A stretch of DNA of 22,392 nucleotides from an uncultured Johnsonella sp. GTDB lineage: Bacteria; Bacillota; Clostridia; Lachnospirales; Lachnospiraceae. Shown in pieces: positions 15,362 through 22,392 of the stretch. The notes below the pieces were generated by a model, which worked only from the letters and a program-made list of their open reading frames with translations, was not told where the DNA came from and made no database searches. The translations under genes were made by a program, and so were the position numbers. The stretch is taken from contig CAJPUK010000021.1 in NCBI GenBank assembly GCA_905373785.1, positions 1 through 22,392 on the forward strand. The letters are read 5' to 3'. Numbering within the stretch: position 1 is the stretch's first letter; each line of letters opens with the position of its first letter.

Positions 15362-15967
15362 ATGGCTATTAATTTACAAAAAGGTCAAAAAGTAAGCCTT
15401 GAAAAGAACGCTTCCTCAGGACTTGGAGAGATTCTTGTAAACTTAAACTGGAATTCAACACCTGTAAAACAAGGTATTTTTGCTTCATTATTCGGAGGCG
15501 GTAACGGTATAGATTTGGATCTTGGATGTCTGTATGAGCTGAAAGACGGTCGAAAAGGTGCGGTACAGGCACTTGGCAATGCATTCGGAAGTTTAAGTAA
15601 TCCGCCTTTTATTGCTTTAGACGGAGATGATCGTACAGGAGCCGCCGCAGCAGGAGAAAATCTCAGAATCAACGGTAATCAGTTACCCGAGTTTAAAAGA
15701 ATACTTGTTTATACTTTTATATATGAGGGTGTTGCTAATTGGAAGCAGGCGGATGCTATTGTAACAATAAAATATCCGGGGGCAGAAGACATTGTAGTGA
15801 AGATGGATACATTTAATTCATCTAACATCATGTGCGGATTGGTTCTCCTTGAAAACCAGAATGATCAGACATTCAGTGTTGAAAAAATAGTACAATTTTA
15901 TAGAGGACACAGTGATCTTGATCGTGCTTTTAATTGGGGAATGCAGTGGAAAGCCGGAAGAAAGTAG
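15362..15967 (+). CDS. TerA-like TerD-superfamily protein
   Basis: The 201-aa product begins like the other Ter proteins (LQKGQKVSLEKN), but the body matches the TerA-type domain: GIDLDLGCLYELKDG, VQALGNAFGSL, PPFIALDGDDRTGAAAAGENL, RILVYTFIYEG and WKQADAIVTIKYPG. It lacks the canonical GDNLTGAG motif yet keeps a cluster of acidic residues. A Gly-rich segment with a hydrophobic core (QGIFASLFGGGNG, about residues 38-50) is inserted before the first acidic motif and is absent from TerD 1 and 2. The ribosome binding site (AGAGAA) is weak. Its place between TerD copies suggests it joins the same complex. Confidence 0.9.
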   Translation: MAINLQKGQKVSLEKNASSGLGEILVNLNWNSTPVKQGIFASLFGGGNGIDLDLGCLYELKDGRKGAVQALGNAFGSLSNPPFIALDGDDRTGAAAAGENLRINGNQLPEFKRILVYTFIYEGVANWKQADAIVTIKYPGAEDIVVKMDTFNSSNIMCGLVLLENQNDQTFSVEKIVQFYRGHSDLDRAFNWGMQWKAGRK

Positions 15968-15980
15968 GAAAAGATAATAT

Positions 15981-16592
15981 ATGTCAATCAGTTTACAAAA
16001 AGGTCAAAAAGTAAGCCTTTCAAAAGATAATGCAGGTCTTGCAAAGGTTATTGTAGGACTTGGTTGGGATGAAGTGGGTCAGTCATCGGGAGGAGGTTTT
16101 ATGAGCTCTTTATTCGGTTCATCTTCTTCAGGTGAAGACATAGACTGTGATGCCTCTGCGATTATGTTAAGAGACGGTAAATTTGTTGATAAACATGATG
16201 TGGTTTATTTCGGTAACTTAGCTCACAAATCAGGATCGGTAAGCCATCAGGGAGATAACCTTACCGGAGCCGGTGAAGGAGATGATGAGCAGATTATTAT
16301 TGACTTATCTAAAGTACCTGAGGAATATGACAAAATAGTTATGGTTGTAAATATCTATGATGCAGTACCTCGCAGGCAGCATTTCGGAATGATTAAAAAT
16401 GCTTTTATACGCTTGGTGGATGCAAGAAATAATAATGAGATGTTTAAATATAATTTAACCGAAGATTATTCAGGGATGACAGCTATGATTTTCGGTGAGA
16501 TATACAGATATAACGGAGAATGGAAGTTCAGCGCCATAGGACAGGGGACTAAGGATCCGGGACTTGCGGAGCTTACAAGAAGATATGTGTAA
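15981..16592 (+). CDS. Divergent TerD family protein with Gly/Ser-rich insertion
   Basis: The 203-aa product retains GDNLTGAGEGDDEQIII, IYDAVPRRQHFG and GEIYRYNGEWKFSAIG, so it is a TerD family member. It differs from TerD 1 and 2 by a Gly/Ser-rich insertion with a hydrophobic centre (GGGFMSSLFGSSSSGED, about residues 39-55) and by DIDCDASAIML in place of DFDLDAxAFML. The insertion resembles that of the preceding TerA-like protein (F-x-SLFG). The DNA at its 5' end shares about 28 identical bases with the TerA-like gene. AGGAAAAG before the ATG serves as ribosome binding site. It is the last gene of the ter cluster, followed by a strong terminator. Confidence 0.93.
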   Translation: MSISLQKGQKVSLSKDNAGLAKVIVGLGWDEVGQSSGGGFMSSLFGSSSSGEDIDCDASAIMLRDGKFVDKHDVVYFGNLAHKSGSVSHQGDNLTGAGEGDDEQIIIDLSKVPEEYDKIVMVVNIYDAVPRRQHFGMIKNAFIRLVDARNNNEMFKYNLTEDYSGMTAMIFGEIYRYNGEWKFSAIGQGTKDPGLAELTRRYV

Positions 16593-16595
16593 CTA

Positions 16596-16631
16596 CTTTA
16601 TAAAAAAACCTGATTTTTATAAAGTTTTTTT
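16596..16631 (+). terminator. Rho-independent terminator after the terD cluster
   Basis: CTTTATAAAAA (16596-16606) pairs perfectly with TTTTTATAAAG (16614-16624) around a 7-base loop and is followed by seven T (16625-16631). The stem is AT-rich, but the geometry is standard and it begins three bases after the stop codon. Confidence 0.75.
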
Positions 16632-16653
16632 ACTGGTTTTCTAAGCACTATAC

Positions 16654-16662
16654 TGCTATAAT
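16654..16662 (+). promoter_or_regulatory. Predicted extended -10 promoter of the P-type ATPase unit
   Basis: TGCTATAAT (16654-16662) is a perfect extended -10 (TGnTATAAT); no good -35 is visible at the usual distance, which extended -10 promoters can tolerate. Transcription from about 16669 gives a leader of about 145 nt. Confidence 0.5.
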
Positions 16663-16683
16663 TGTATAGGTCAAATTCGATGT

Positions 16684-16720
16684 AAAAGAGGGGCGATACT
16701 GACAGCCCTTCTTTTTATGT
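16684..16720 (+). terminator. Terminator-like hairpin in the ATPase leader (candidate attenuator)
   Basis: AAAAGAGGGGC (16684-16694) pairs with GCCCTTCTTTT (16705-16715), eleven pairs including one G-T wobble, around a 10-base loop, with T-rich DNA at its end. It lies after the predicted promoter and about 100 bases before the ATPase start, so it would be transcribed in that gene's own leader. A second hairpin, ATAAGAC (16726-16732) with GTCTTAT (16744-16750), follows. Confidence 0.5.
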
Positions 16721-16812
16721 GAATGATAAGACTAAGGCTTTATGTCTTATTAAAGGGATATAAGTCTTTGATTATAGAAATTATTAATTTAACGAGGAGG
16801 TCATTTTACAAT

Positions 16813-19452
16813 ATGGCTGATATGAAAAAGGAGATTCTTCTAAAGGGATTGTCCGACTCACAGGCAAATGAGAGCAAAGCCAAGTACGGTACCAATCAAC
16901 TTGCCAAAAAGAAAAGAGAGTCCCTCTGGTCCATGTTCCTTAGCGCTTTTAACGATATATGGATCAAGGTTTTGTGCGGAGCTTTATTACTAAAAATAGC
17001 TTTGGCAGTTTTGGGGATGTTTATGCCGGCCCTTGCAGGGGACAATGATATAGTTGAAATCATAAGTATACTTGCGGCTATTGCTCTTGCAACCGGTTTC
17101 AGTACACTTTCCGAGTATAGAAACACTTCAAGAAGTGAGGCGCTTCAGGAAGAGTACAACAAAACCTACGCTAAGGTTATGAGGAATGGGAAAATAGTAA
17201 ATATTTTAACAAGCGAAATCCTAAAGGGAGATACCATACTGGTACAAAGCGGAGATAAGGTGCCGGTAGACGGATTATTGTTTGAGGGAAGTATCAAGGT
17301 ATCACAGGCAGTGCTTAACGGAGAGTCAAGAAGTGCCGATAAGGAAGCCGCCGACAATATGGACGAAGCCGAGTCTACCGATTACGGTTCTTTACATAAG
17401 GTATTTATGGGCTCTGTTGTTATTTCTGGTGAGGGTTATATGGTAGCCACGGTTATAGGTGATGACTCAGAGCTTGGTAAGATCAATAAAGCCTTAACCG
17501 ATGACAGTGAGGAAGAAAGAAAGGATACCTCAAGTCTTAAGCTTGAGGTAGTAGCTGCCGGTATAGGTAAAATAGGTGTAGTAGCGGCAACTGTTGTAGG
17601 AGTTTTACATATGGTACTTACACTGATGAGAGCAAATCCGGATGCCCGCACCTTATCTTTTATATTGTTGACGGTTACAGAGGCGGTTATGCTTATGGCT
17701 ACAATGGTAATCATGGTCGTGCCTGAGGGGCTTCCTATGATGAACAGCCTGGTTCAGTCAATGAATACCGAATCCATGCACAAGAAAAATATTCTTGTAA
17801 GCCATAAGGCGGCATTTTCAGACTCTGCATATATGAATGTTTTATTCAGTGATAAGACCGGAACGATCACCGAAGGTAATCTGTCTTTAGTTGAGTTTAT
17901 TAACGGTGAGGGAGAGATCATAAATAAAATCGACAATGATGAATTTATAGAAGCTATAACCCTTAACAATCTATCCAAAATATCAGCCGAGGGAGAGGTA
18001 ATAGGAAGTAACAACATGGACAGAGCCTTACTTACCTATGCTATGCACCATGGCTATGACGATTCCAATAACGACCCGGACAAGGTTGAAGATATCAGCG
18101 GCTTTGACTCGGAGAAAAAGTGCGCTACAGCAAAGCTTAAGAACGGTTTGATATACTGGAAGGGTGCAACTGAAAATATTATTGAAAAGATTACACATTA
18201 TGTACTTCCAAACGGTGAACTTAAGGAATTTACAGCAGAAAACAGAAAGAAAGTCGAAGAGCAGATACTTGCGCAGGCAAAAAGGACTATGAAGCTTCTT
18301 TCTATAGTAAAAATAGTTGACGGCAAAACCATACTTATGGCTGTTCTTTGTCTTAGGGACAATGTAAGAGCGGATGCCATAGAAACGGTTGAAATACTCA
18401 ATGATGCCGGTATACAGGTGGTAATGGTAACAGGTGATGCCGAAGAAACCGCAGTTGCGATTGCAAAAGAGGCGGGTATACTTAGGAACGAGGAAAATGA
18501 TGTCGTTCTTACACATGAAGAACTTGAAGCTATGTCGGATGAAAAACTTAAGGAAGTACTTCCGCATCTTCGTGTAGTGAGCAGGGCTAAGCCTTTGGAC
18601 AAAAAAAGACTTGTATCGCTTTCACAAGACATTGAAAATGTCTGCGGTATGACGGGAGACGGTGTCAATGATGCTCCGGCATTAAAGCAGGCGGATATAG
18701 GATTTGCCATGGGAGACGGTACTGCTGTTGCACAGGAAGCCGGAGATGTGGTAATACTTAATAACAGCTTGACTTCCATAAAAGACTGCGTACTTAACAG
18801 TAGAACTATGGCAAAGTCTGTAGGCAAGTTCCTTATCTTCCAGCTTACTATAAATATAGCAACGTTGCTTATGAATATTATTGCACCTGTACTTGGTTGG
18901 ACAGAGCCTTTCTCCATCGTGCAGATCTTGTGGATCAACCTTATCATGGATACCTTGGCAGCGATGGCATTCGGTGGTGAGCCTATACTTGACAGATATA
19001 TGCAGGAGCCTCCGGTAAAAAGAAAAGATAACATATTGACCTCATATATTAAGTCCGCTATTGGTGTAAGTGCGGTATTTATTACCTTGGTAGCGATATT
19101 GATTCTTGAAAATATCGGAGGAATTACAAGTTTTGTAACACCGGATAATGTAGCTGATCCTGAACTTTACAAGAAGACCTTTATGTTTGCCTTCTTTATA
19201 TATGCAATTATATTTAACAGCTTTAATACAAGATCCGAAAAGTTTAACTTGTTTGAGCATATAGGTGAAAATAAGAACTTTATAAGAGTAATGGGATCCA
19301 TCTTTATACTTCAAACCATAATTATCCAAATAGGCGGAAAGGTATTTGAGACAACTATGTTAAGCCCTAAGGCACTTATAGTTTCTATGCTTTTAGCTAT
19401 TTTGATAATACCGGTAGACTTGTTAAGAAAAGCCTTTGCATCAAAGAAATAA
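16813..19452 (+). CDS. Calcium-type P-type ATPase
   Basis: The 879-aa product is a complete P2-type (PMCA/SERCA-like) cation pump. Marks seen: the actuator-domain loop around VLNGESRSADK (TGES-type motif), PEGLP at 304-308 in the fourth membrane segment (calcium-site motif), the phosphorylated Asp347 in SDKTGTIT, TGDAEETAVAIAKEAGI, and the hinge TGDGVNDAP at 614-622. LWINLIMDTLAAMA in a late membrane segment carries the Asn and Asp of calcium sites. It would export calcium, or possibly manganese, from the cytoplasm. Start at ATG 16813 because the upstream reading from 16723 lacks a site; GAGGAGG (16794-16800) lies 12 bases before the ATG, a long spacing. TerD proteins bind calcium, so a calcium pump directly after the terD cluster fits a calcium-linked response. 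Confidence 0.93.
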   Translation: MADMKKEILLKGLSDSQANESKAKYGTNQLAKKKRESLWSMFLSAFNDIWIKVLCGALLLKIALAVLGMFMPALAGDNDIVEIISILAAIALATGFSTLSEYRNTSRSEALQEEYNKTYAKVMRNGKIVNILTSEILKGDTILVQSGDKVPVDGLLFEGSIKVSQAVLNGESRSADKEAADNMDEAESTDYGSLHKVFMGSVVISGEGYMVATVIGDDSELGKINKALTDDSEEERKDTSSLKLEVVAAGIGKIGVVAATVVGVLHMVLTLMRANPDARTLSFILLTVTEAVMLMATMVIMVVPEGLPMMNSLVQSMNTESMHKKNILVSHKAAFSDSAYMNVLFSDKTGTITEGNLSLVEFINGEGEIINKIDNDEFIEAITLNNLSKISAEGEVIGSNNMDRALLTYAMHHGYDDSNNDPDKVEDISGFDSEKKCATAKLKNGLIYWKGATENIIEKITHYVLPNGELKEFTAENRKKVEEQILAQAKRTMKLLSIVKIVDGKTILMAVLCLRDNVRADAIETVEILNDAGIQVVMVTGDAEETAVAIAKEAGILRNEENDVVLTHEELEAMSDEKLKEVLPHLRVVSRAKPLDKKRLVSLSQDIENVCGMTGDGVNDAPALKQADIGFAMGDGTAVAQEAGDVVILNNSLTSIKDCVLNSRTMAKSVGKFLIFQLTINIATLLMNIIAPVLGWTEPFSIVQILWINLIMDTLAAMAFGGEPILDRYMQEPPVKRKDNILTSYIKSAIGVSAVFITLVAILILENIGGITSFVTPDNVADPELYKKTFMFAFFIYAIIFNSFNTRSEKFNLFEHIGENKNFIRVMGSIFILQTIIIQIGGKVFETTMLSPKALIVSMLLAILIIPVDLLRKAFASKK

Positions 19453-19453
19453 A

Positions 19454-20215
19454 ATGAAAATACTGTGTACGGACCTTGATAACACTATTATTTATTCTTA
19501 TAAACATGATATAGGAAATGAAAAGATGAATGTAGAGATATATAAGGAGCGAGAGATTTCATTTATCAGCAATCATACCTATGAACTTTTAAAAAAGGTA
19601 AATGAGGAATTCCTTATAATACCTACATCTACAAGAACCATAGAGCAGTATGAGAGAATAGACTTAAAAATAGGCACTTTTAAATATGCCTTGGTTTGTA
19701 ACGGCAGTGTCTTGCTTGTAGACGGCAAAAAGGATAAGGACTGGTATGAGGAGTCTCTAAGACTGGCTAAACCAAGTAACTTAGAGGTTAAAAAAGCTTT
19801 AGAATACTTGGAAAATGATAAAAGAAGAATATTTGAATTAAGGCATATCGAGGACTTGTTTGTCTTTACAAAGTGTGATGAAGCTGAAACTGTGGTAAAT
19901 GAATTAAGAAAATATCTTGATAAAAACCTTGTTAATGTATTTAACAATAAGGAAAAAGTATATGTGCTGCCGACTTCACTTAGCAAGGGAAAAGCCATAG
20001 AAAGATTAAGAAAGTATCTGAAGGTGGAGTTCATAATTGCGTCAGGAGACAGCGAGTTTGATATTTCTATGGTGGAAGCGGCGGATGTGGGACTTGTTCC
20101 GCATGGATTTAAAGCAGAGTTTAATATTAAAAGTGATATTTATGAAATGGGAAAAGAAGGGCTGTTTTCCGAGCAGTTGCTAAGAAAATGCCTGCAATAT
20201 GGCAGTGCTTTATGA
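19454..20215 (+). CDS. HAD superfamily phosphatase (Cof/sucrose-phosphatase-like) of the Ter module
   Basis: The 253-aa product begins MKILCTDLDNTIIYS, HAD motif I with nucleophile Asp7 and acid/base Asp9. It has TSTRTIEQYERI (motif II region), a Lys in LSKGKAIERL (motif III) and SGDSEFDISMVEAADVG (motif IV, metal-binding). The cap domain between motifs II and III is of the Cof/SPP kind. HAD enzymes of this kind recur beside ter genes together with ATP-grasp and CitE-like enzymes, where they probably dephosphorylate an intermediate. The ATG at 19454 follows the ATPase stop by one base with no strong ribosome binding site, so translation is probably coupled to the ATPase. The alternative start at 19436 overlaps the ATPase and gives an N-terminus unlike HAD proteins. 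Confidence 0.88.
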   Translation: MKILCTDLDNTIIYSYKHDIGNEKMNVEIYKEREISFISNHTYELLKKVNEEFLIIPTSTRTIEQYERIDLKIGTFKYALVCNGSVLLVDGKKDKDWYEESLRLAKPSNLEVKKALEYLENDKRRIFELRHIEDLFVFTKCDEAETVVNELRKYLDKNLVNVFNNKEKVYVLPTSLSKGKAIERLRKYLKVEFIIASGDSEFDISMVEAADVGLVPHGFKAEFNIKSDIYEMGKEGLFSEQLLRKCLQYGSAL

Positions 20216-20642
20216 TTAAGCCTATATGTTCTAAAGCTATCTTGTATATTCAGTTTTCTTGTATATTTTAGGTAATATAGTGATAAATTTTATATATACT
20301 GTAAAACCTGCCTATAAAAATTTGCAAATATTTTCGAAGGCTGTATTAACAGGATATCGGAGACTCTGTGAAACTTGATTATAAAAAATTTGTAAACCTA
20401 AGTTTATAGGGTCTTTGATGTAAGGTTTATTAAATCGTTGACTAATTTTTATATATACAAATTATATCCGTTAGATGTATCGGTATATTCTAGTCTATTT
20501 CTTAAATTATAGGACTGATTTTTAGGTAGAAAGGGAATAATACGGCGTAGCAAGCTACGCCGTATTATTCCCTTTCTACCTAAAAATCAGTAAAAAATAT
20601 AAGCTATAAGTGTCATAAAGGTTAAAATACTAAAGTATGGCA
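20216..20642. other. AT-rich gene-free stretch between convergent genes
   Basis: No coding frame is supported. It contains several short inverted repeats, including CCTATAAA (20311-20318) with TTTATAGG (20403-20410) and AAACCT (20394-20399) with AGGTTT (20423-20428). It also has an isolated -35-like TTGACT (20438-20443) with only a poor -10, and the perfect 38-bp inverted repeat at 20514-20591. A noncoding transcript is possible but unproven. Confidence 0.5.
20514..20591. repeat. Perfect 38-bp inverted repeat with a 2-nt centre
   Basis: The left arm (20514-20551) and right arm (20554-20591) are exact reverse complements over 38 bases, separated only by AA. The inner part reads TACGGCGTAGC-AA-GCTACGCCGTA. 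As RNA it would form a stem of about 37 pairs with a CAAG loop. It lies between the convergent HAD and DUF4097 genes, so a bidirectional transcript end is plausible. However, the outer ends read TTTTTAGG on the left and CCTAAAAA on the right, the reverse of the A-stem-T layout of ordinary bidirectional terminators. Confidence 0.9.
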
Positions 20643-21518
20643 CTACTCAATAGTGATTTCACCTGAATCACTGTCTAAGTTTATAGTACTTTCACCGTCT
20701 TTATTATACGCTGCAAATGAAGAAGCGAGGTCTTTTTTATCATCTTTTGTAATGCTTGTAAAGTTGAATTTATTATTTATCTCACCCAGGTCGGCCTTAG
20801 CTTTTACACTTACATTGCTGTCCTCATCAAGGTCAAGATCGATACTTCCGAAATTGGATTTTAATGTATGTTCACCCTTTTTAATTAATATAGGTTTGTA
20901 ATGTATATTTCCCACAGTGGCTTCAATGTTGGAAGAGTTTATATTGCCTGTAACTTCAGCATCACCCACGCTACAGGTAACATTAAGGTAGTCTGCATCC
21001 ACCTGTGCATCTATATCTCCCACATCGGCATTAAGCTTAGCCTTTGTGAAACTTCCGTTCAGTTTTATATCTCCCACATTATTATCAACATTTAATTCTT
21101 TATTATAATTTTCAGGAAGTTTAATTATAAGTTTAATATTGTTGTTATGAAGGAAATTAGGATCTAACTTGGGACCTTTGCCATATATCGCATCAATTGT
21201 AAGCTTGCCGTTTACCGACTTAAGCTTTATTTGAGAATCTTCCTTTGCTATATATTCGATACTTGCAGTGTTACTTTTGTACGGCTCTATGATAAGATCC
21301 GCAATATCGCAATTGATATCTATAGTATCTATATCTTTAATCTCTGCACTTTCGCTGATAGTTGCATCGGCTCTATACTTATATTCATCACTGTAAATCT
21401 TTATTATCCCCGGAAAATTAAAGGATAATAAAGCAACGATTATAGTTGACAGGGCAAAGGTAATAAATAAAACGATTGAAATAATAAGCCATTTCTTAGA
21501 ACTTTTTTCTTTTTTCAT
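20643..21518 (-). CDS. Membrane-anchored DUF4097 family beta-repeat protein
   Basis: The 291-aa product has a short basic N-terminus and one membrane segment (about residues 10-32, WLIISIVLFITFALSTIIVA). It is followed by an outside domain made of short beta repeats of DUF4097 type: DTIDINCDIADLIIEP, then NVDNNVGDIKLNG, LNADVGDIDAQV, VTCSVGDAEVTG, EATVGNIHYKP and LDLDSDSGEITIE. The recurring [VS]GDI/V step marks a right-handed beta-helix-like fold. Proteins of this family lie with DUF1700 and PadR genes in Firmicutes and are thought to act in envelope stress sensing, like the LiaG type; the exact role is unknown. AAGGAGA precedes the ATG. The gap to the upstream DUF1700 gene is 29 bases, indicating one transcript. 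Confidence 0.88.
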   Translation of the reverse strand: MKKEKSSKKWLIISIVLFITFALSTIIVALLSFNFPGIIKIYSDEYKYRADATISESAEIKDIDTIDINCDIADLIIEPYKSNTASIEYIAKEDSQIKLKSVNGKLTIDAIYGKGPKLDPNFLHNNNIKLIIKLPENYNKELNVDNNVGDIKLNGSFTKAKLNADVGDIDAQVDADYLNVTCSVGDAEVTGNINSSNIEATVGNIHYKPILIKKGEHTLKSNFGSIDLDLDEDSNVSVKAKADLGEINNKFNFTSITKDDKKDLASSFAAYNKDGESTINLDSDSGEITIE

Positions 21519-21547
21519 TGCTATTCTCCTTATATTAAAATAATACT

Positions 21548-22135
21548 TTAGTTACCTGCTTTTTTAACAAGTTCGACATTTGCTTTAATGTAGGAAATAG
21601 TTACCTGTAGGATAAGTCTGCTTATAAATACGGTCAGTATCAGAAGCAATAAACCAAGTGATAAAAGTCCTATTCCGGATATAAAGCAGGCAAGTTTCCC
21701 AAGCCCTATACTAAGATTAAAAGGTATACTGACGTAGGGAAGGGCAAAAAATGCATTTATTATCATAACTATTCCGGCAAAGCTTATGCCAAGCGACATC
21801 CCTCCAAGCCCTATAACTACACCTATAATTCCGGCATATAAGCCGACAACAAAGGCAAGGTTGAAAAGTCCGAGCCCTATGCCGGCAAGTACGGCTTTAA
21901 ACATATTGTAGGGACGGGGGCTGATTTCAGCCTTTTTAATAAAATTATCAGCCTTATAGGCATTGGCTATTTGTACCGGATTGCCGAGAGCCTTTGATAT
22001 TTCTTCTTCCGTTTTGTTATTTTCCAAACCTATCCTAAAATGTTCCTCATAGTCGTACAATATATCCTTAACAGTATTCACATCCATACCGTATAAGTTT
22101 GCACGAAGTATAGCTAAAAATTCCTGCTTATTCAT
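21548..22135 (-). CDS. DUF1700 family membrane protein
   Basis: The start ATG (22133-22135) is chosen because AAGGAGA lies just upstream on this strand; the in-frame ATG at 22159 has no such site and would overlap the PadR gene. The 195-aa product begins MNKQEFLAILRANLYG with a cytoplasmic helical part containing ILYDYEEHFRIG and EEEISKALGNPVQIANAY, the DUF1700 signature. Three or four hydrophobic segments follow in the C-terminal two thirds, rich in Gly. It probably transmits or controls the activity of its PadR and DUF4097 partners at the membrane; this is inferred from the conserved gene order only. Confidence 0.9.
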   Translation of the reverse strand: MNKQEFLAILRANLYGMDVNTVKDILYDYEEHFRIGLENNKTEEEISKALGNPVQIANAYKADNFIKKAEISPRPYNMFKAVLAGIGLGLFNLAFVVGLYAGIIGVVIGLGGMSLGISFAGIVMIINAFFALPYVSIPFNLSIGLGKLACFISGIGLLSLGLLLLILTVFISRLILQVTISYIKANVELVKKAGN

Positions 22136-22136
22136 A

Positions 22137-22392
22137 TCATTCTCCTTTAGTAATATCAAGATTAATTATGTAATCAACTTGTTTGGAAAAATTATTCCAT
22201 TCCGTTTTAAGAGTTTCAAAGCGTTCAAGTCCGGTATCACTGATGGCATAATATTTTCTTGGCGGACCCTCAGTAGACTCTTTCAAATATGTTGTGCAAT
22301 ACTTTTCCGTAATAAGTCGCCTTAGCAAGGGGTAGATAGTTCCCTCGGAGACTTCTATTGCTCGTGAAATAACCTCAACTATCTCATAACCG
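22137..22392 (-). CDS. PadR family transcriptional regulator (5' part beyond the window)
   Basis: The frame is open to the right edge of the window. The visible 84 residues begin GYEIVEVISRA and include EVSEGTIYPLLRRLITEKY, the recognition-helix and wing region of PadR winged-helix repressors, then EGPPRKYYAISDTGLERF, the strongly conserved PadR motif. A short C-terminal helix ends ITKGE, typical of the short PadR-s2 class. The stop codon (22137-22139) lies one base before the DUF1700 start, and the ribosome binding site of DUF1700 is inside this gene, so translation is coupled. It probably represses its own operon until the envelope is stressed, as for other PadR members with this gene order. 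Confidence 0.93.
   Translation of the reverse strand, partial: GYEIVEVISRAIEVSEGTIYPLLRRLITEKYCTTYLKESTEGPPRKYYAISDTGLERFETLKTEWNNFSKQVDYIINLDITKGE

Noticed and set aside
15369..15672. Overlapping antisense frames in the TerA-like gene
   Set aside because: Composition typical of antisense shadows, and the sense gene is strongly supported by family motifs.
16663..16812. yybP-ykoY manganese riboswitch before the P-type ATPase
   Set aside because: The leader lacks the conserved core sequences I would expect; only generic hairpins are visible.
18198..19034. Long antisense open frame (278 codons) inside the ATPase gene
   Set aside because: It is a shadow of the ATPase coding strand: Ser/Leu-rich, no domain, no ribosome binding site.
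20514..20591. Ordinary rho-independent terminator
   Set aside because: No T-run follows the stem on either strand and the A/T polarity of the outer stem is reversed; kept as an inverted repeat with a possible terminator role.

Overview
The window looks like chromosome of a low-GC, Gram-positive-type Clostridia bacterium, most likely Lachnospiraceae-like. This is inferred from AT-rich intergenic DNA, strong AGGAGG-type ribosome binding sites, Lys-rich lipoproteins with an LVAC lipobox, a FloT/YuaG-type flotillin, a B. subtilis yce-like ter gene set and a PadR-DUF1700-DUF4097 module. I cannot name the species from sequence alone.

Left part (1-6120). The window opens in the right end of an IS200/IS605-type element (the hairpin end of a TnpB omega-RNA), followed by an unrecognised 231-aa gene. 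Next come a flotillin, four degenerate ~70-bp tandem repeats, a Maf nucleotide pyrophosphatase, and two paralogous lipoproteins that each carry a Lys/Glu-rich linker and two tandem beta-rich domains. A nested hairpin closes this part.

Central part (6122-20215) is a tellurium-resistance/stress (Ter) island of about 14 kb. It contains a divergent CitE-like (HpcH/HpaI) lyase; an intracellular HtrA-like protease fused to a YceG-like half-domain; an ATP-grasp enzyme; a rhomboid protease; a large YceG protein; a TelA/YceH protein; four consecutive TerD-superfamily proteins (two canonical TerD, one TerA-like, one divergent TerD); a calcium-type P-type ATPase; and a HAD phosphatase. CitE-like lyase, ATP-grasp and HAD enzymes are the known companions of Ter genes in the proposed metabolite-producing 'biosynthetic module'. 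YceG, TelA and TerD form the proposed membrane-associated, calcium-linked stress complex. No TerC gene and no phosphoribosyltransferase are seen in the window. Promoter-like sequences split the island into a divergent control region (7088-7211) and units starting at the rhomboid, the first terD and the ATPase.

Right part (20216-22392). A 427-bp gene-free gap holds a perfect 38-bp inverted repeat with a 2-nt centre. Reading leftward after it is an envelope-stress-type module: a PadR regulator (cut by the window edge), a DUF1700 membrane protein and a DUF4097 anchored protein.

The most unusual items are the YceG-like/trypsin fusion with its 12-bp dyad operator, the duplicated translation-start repeats before the ATP-grasp gene, the 38-bp palindrome, the structured leader of the P-type ATPase, and the placement of two proteases (soluble HtrA-like and rhomboid) inside one ter island.
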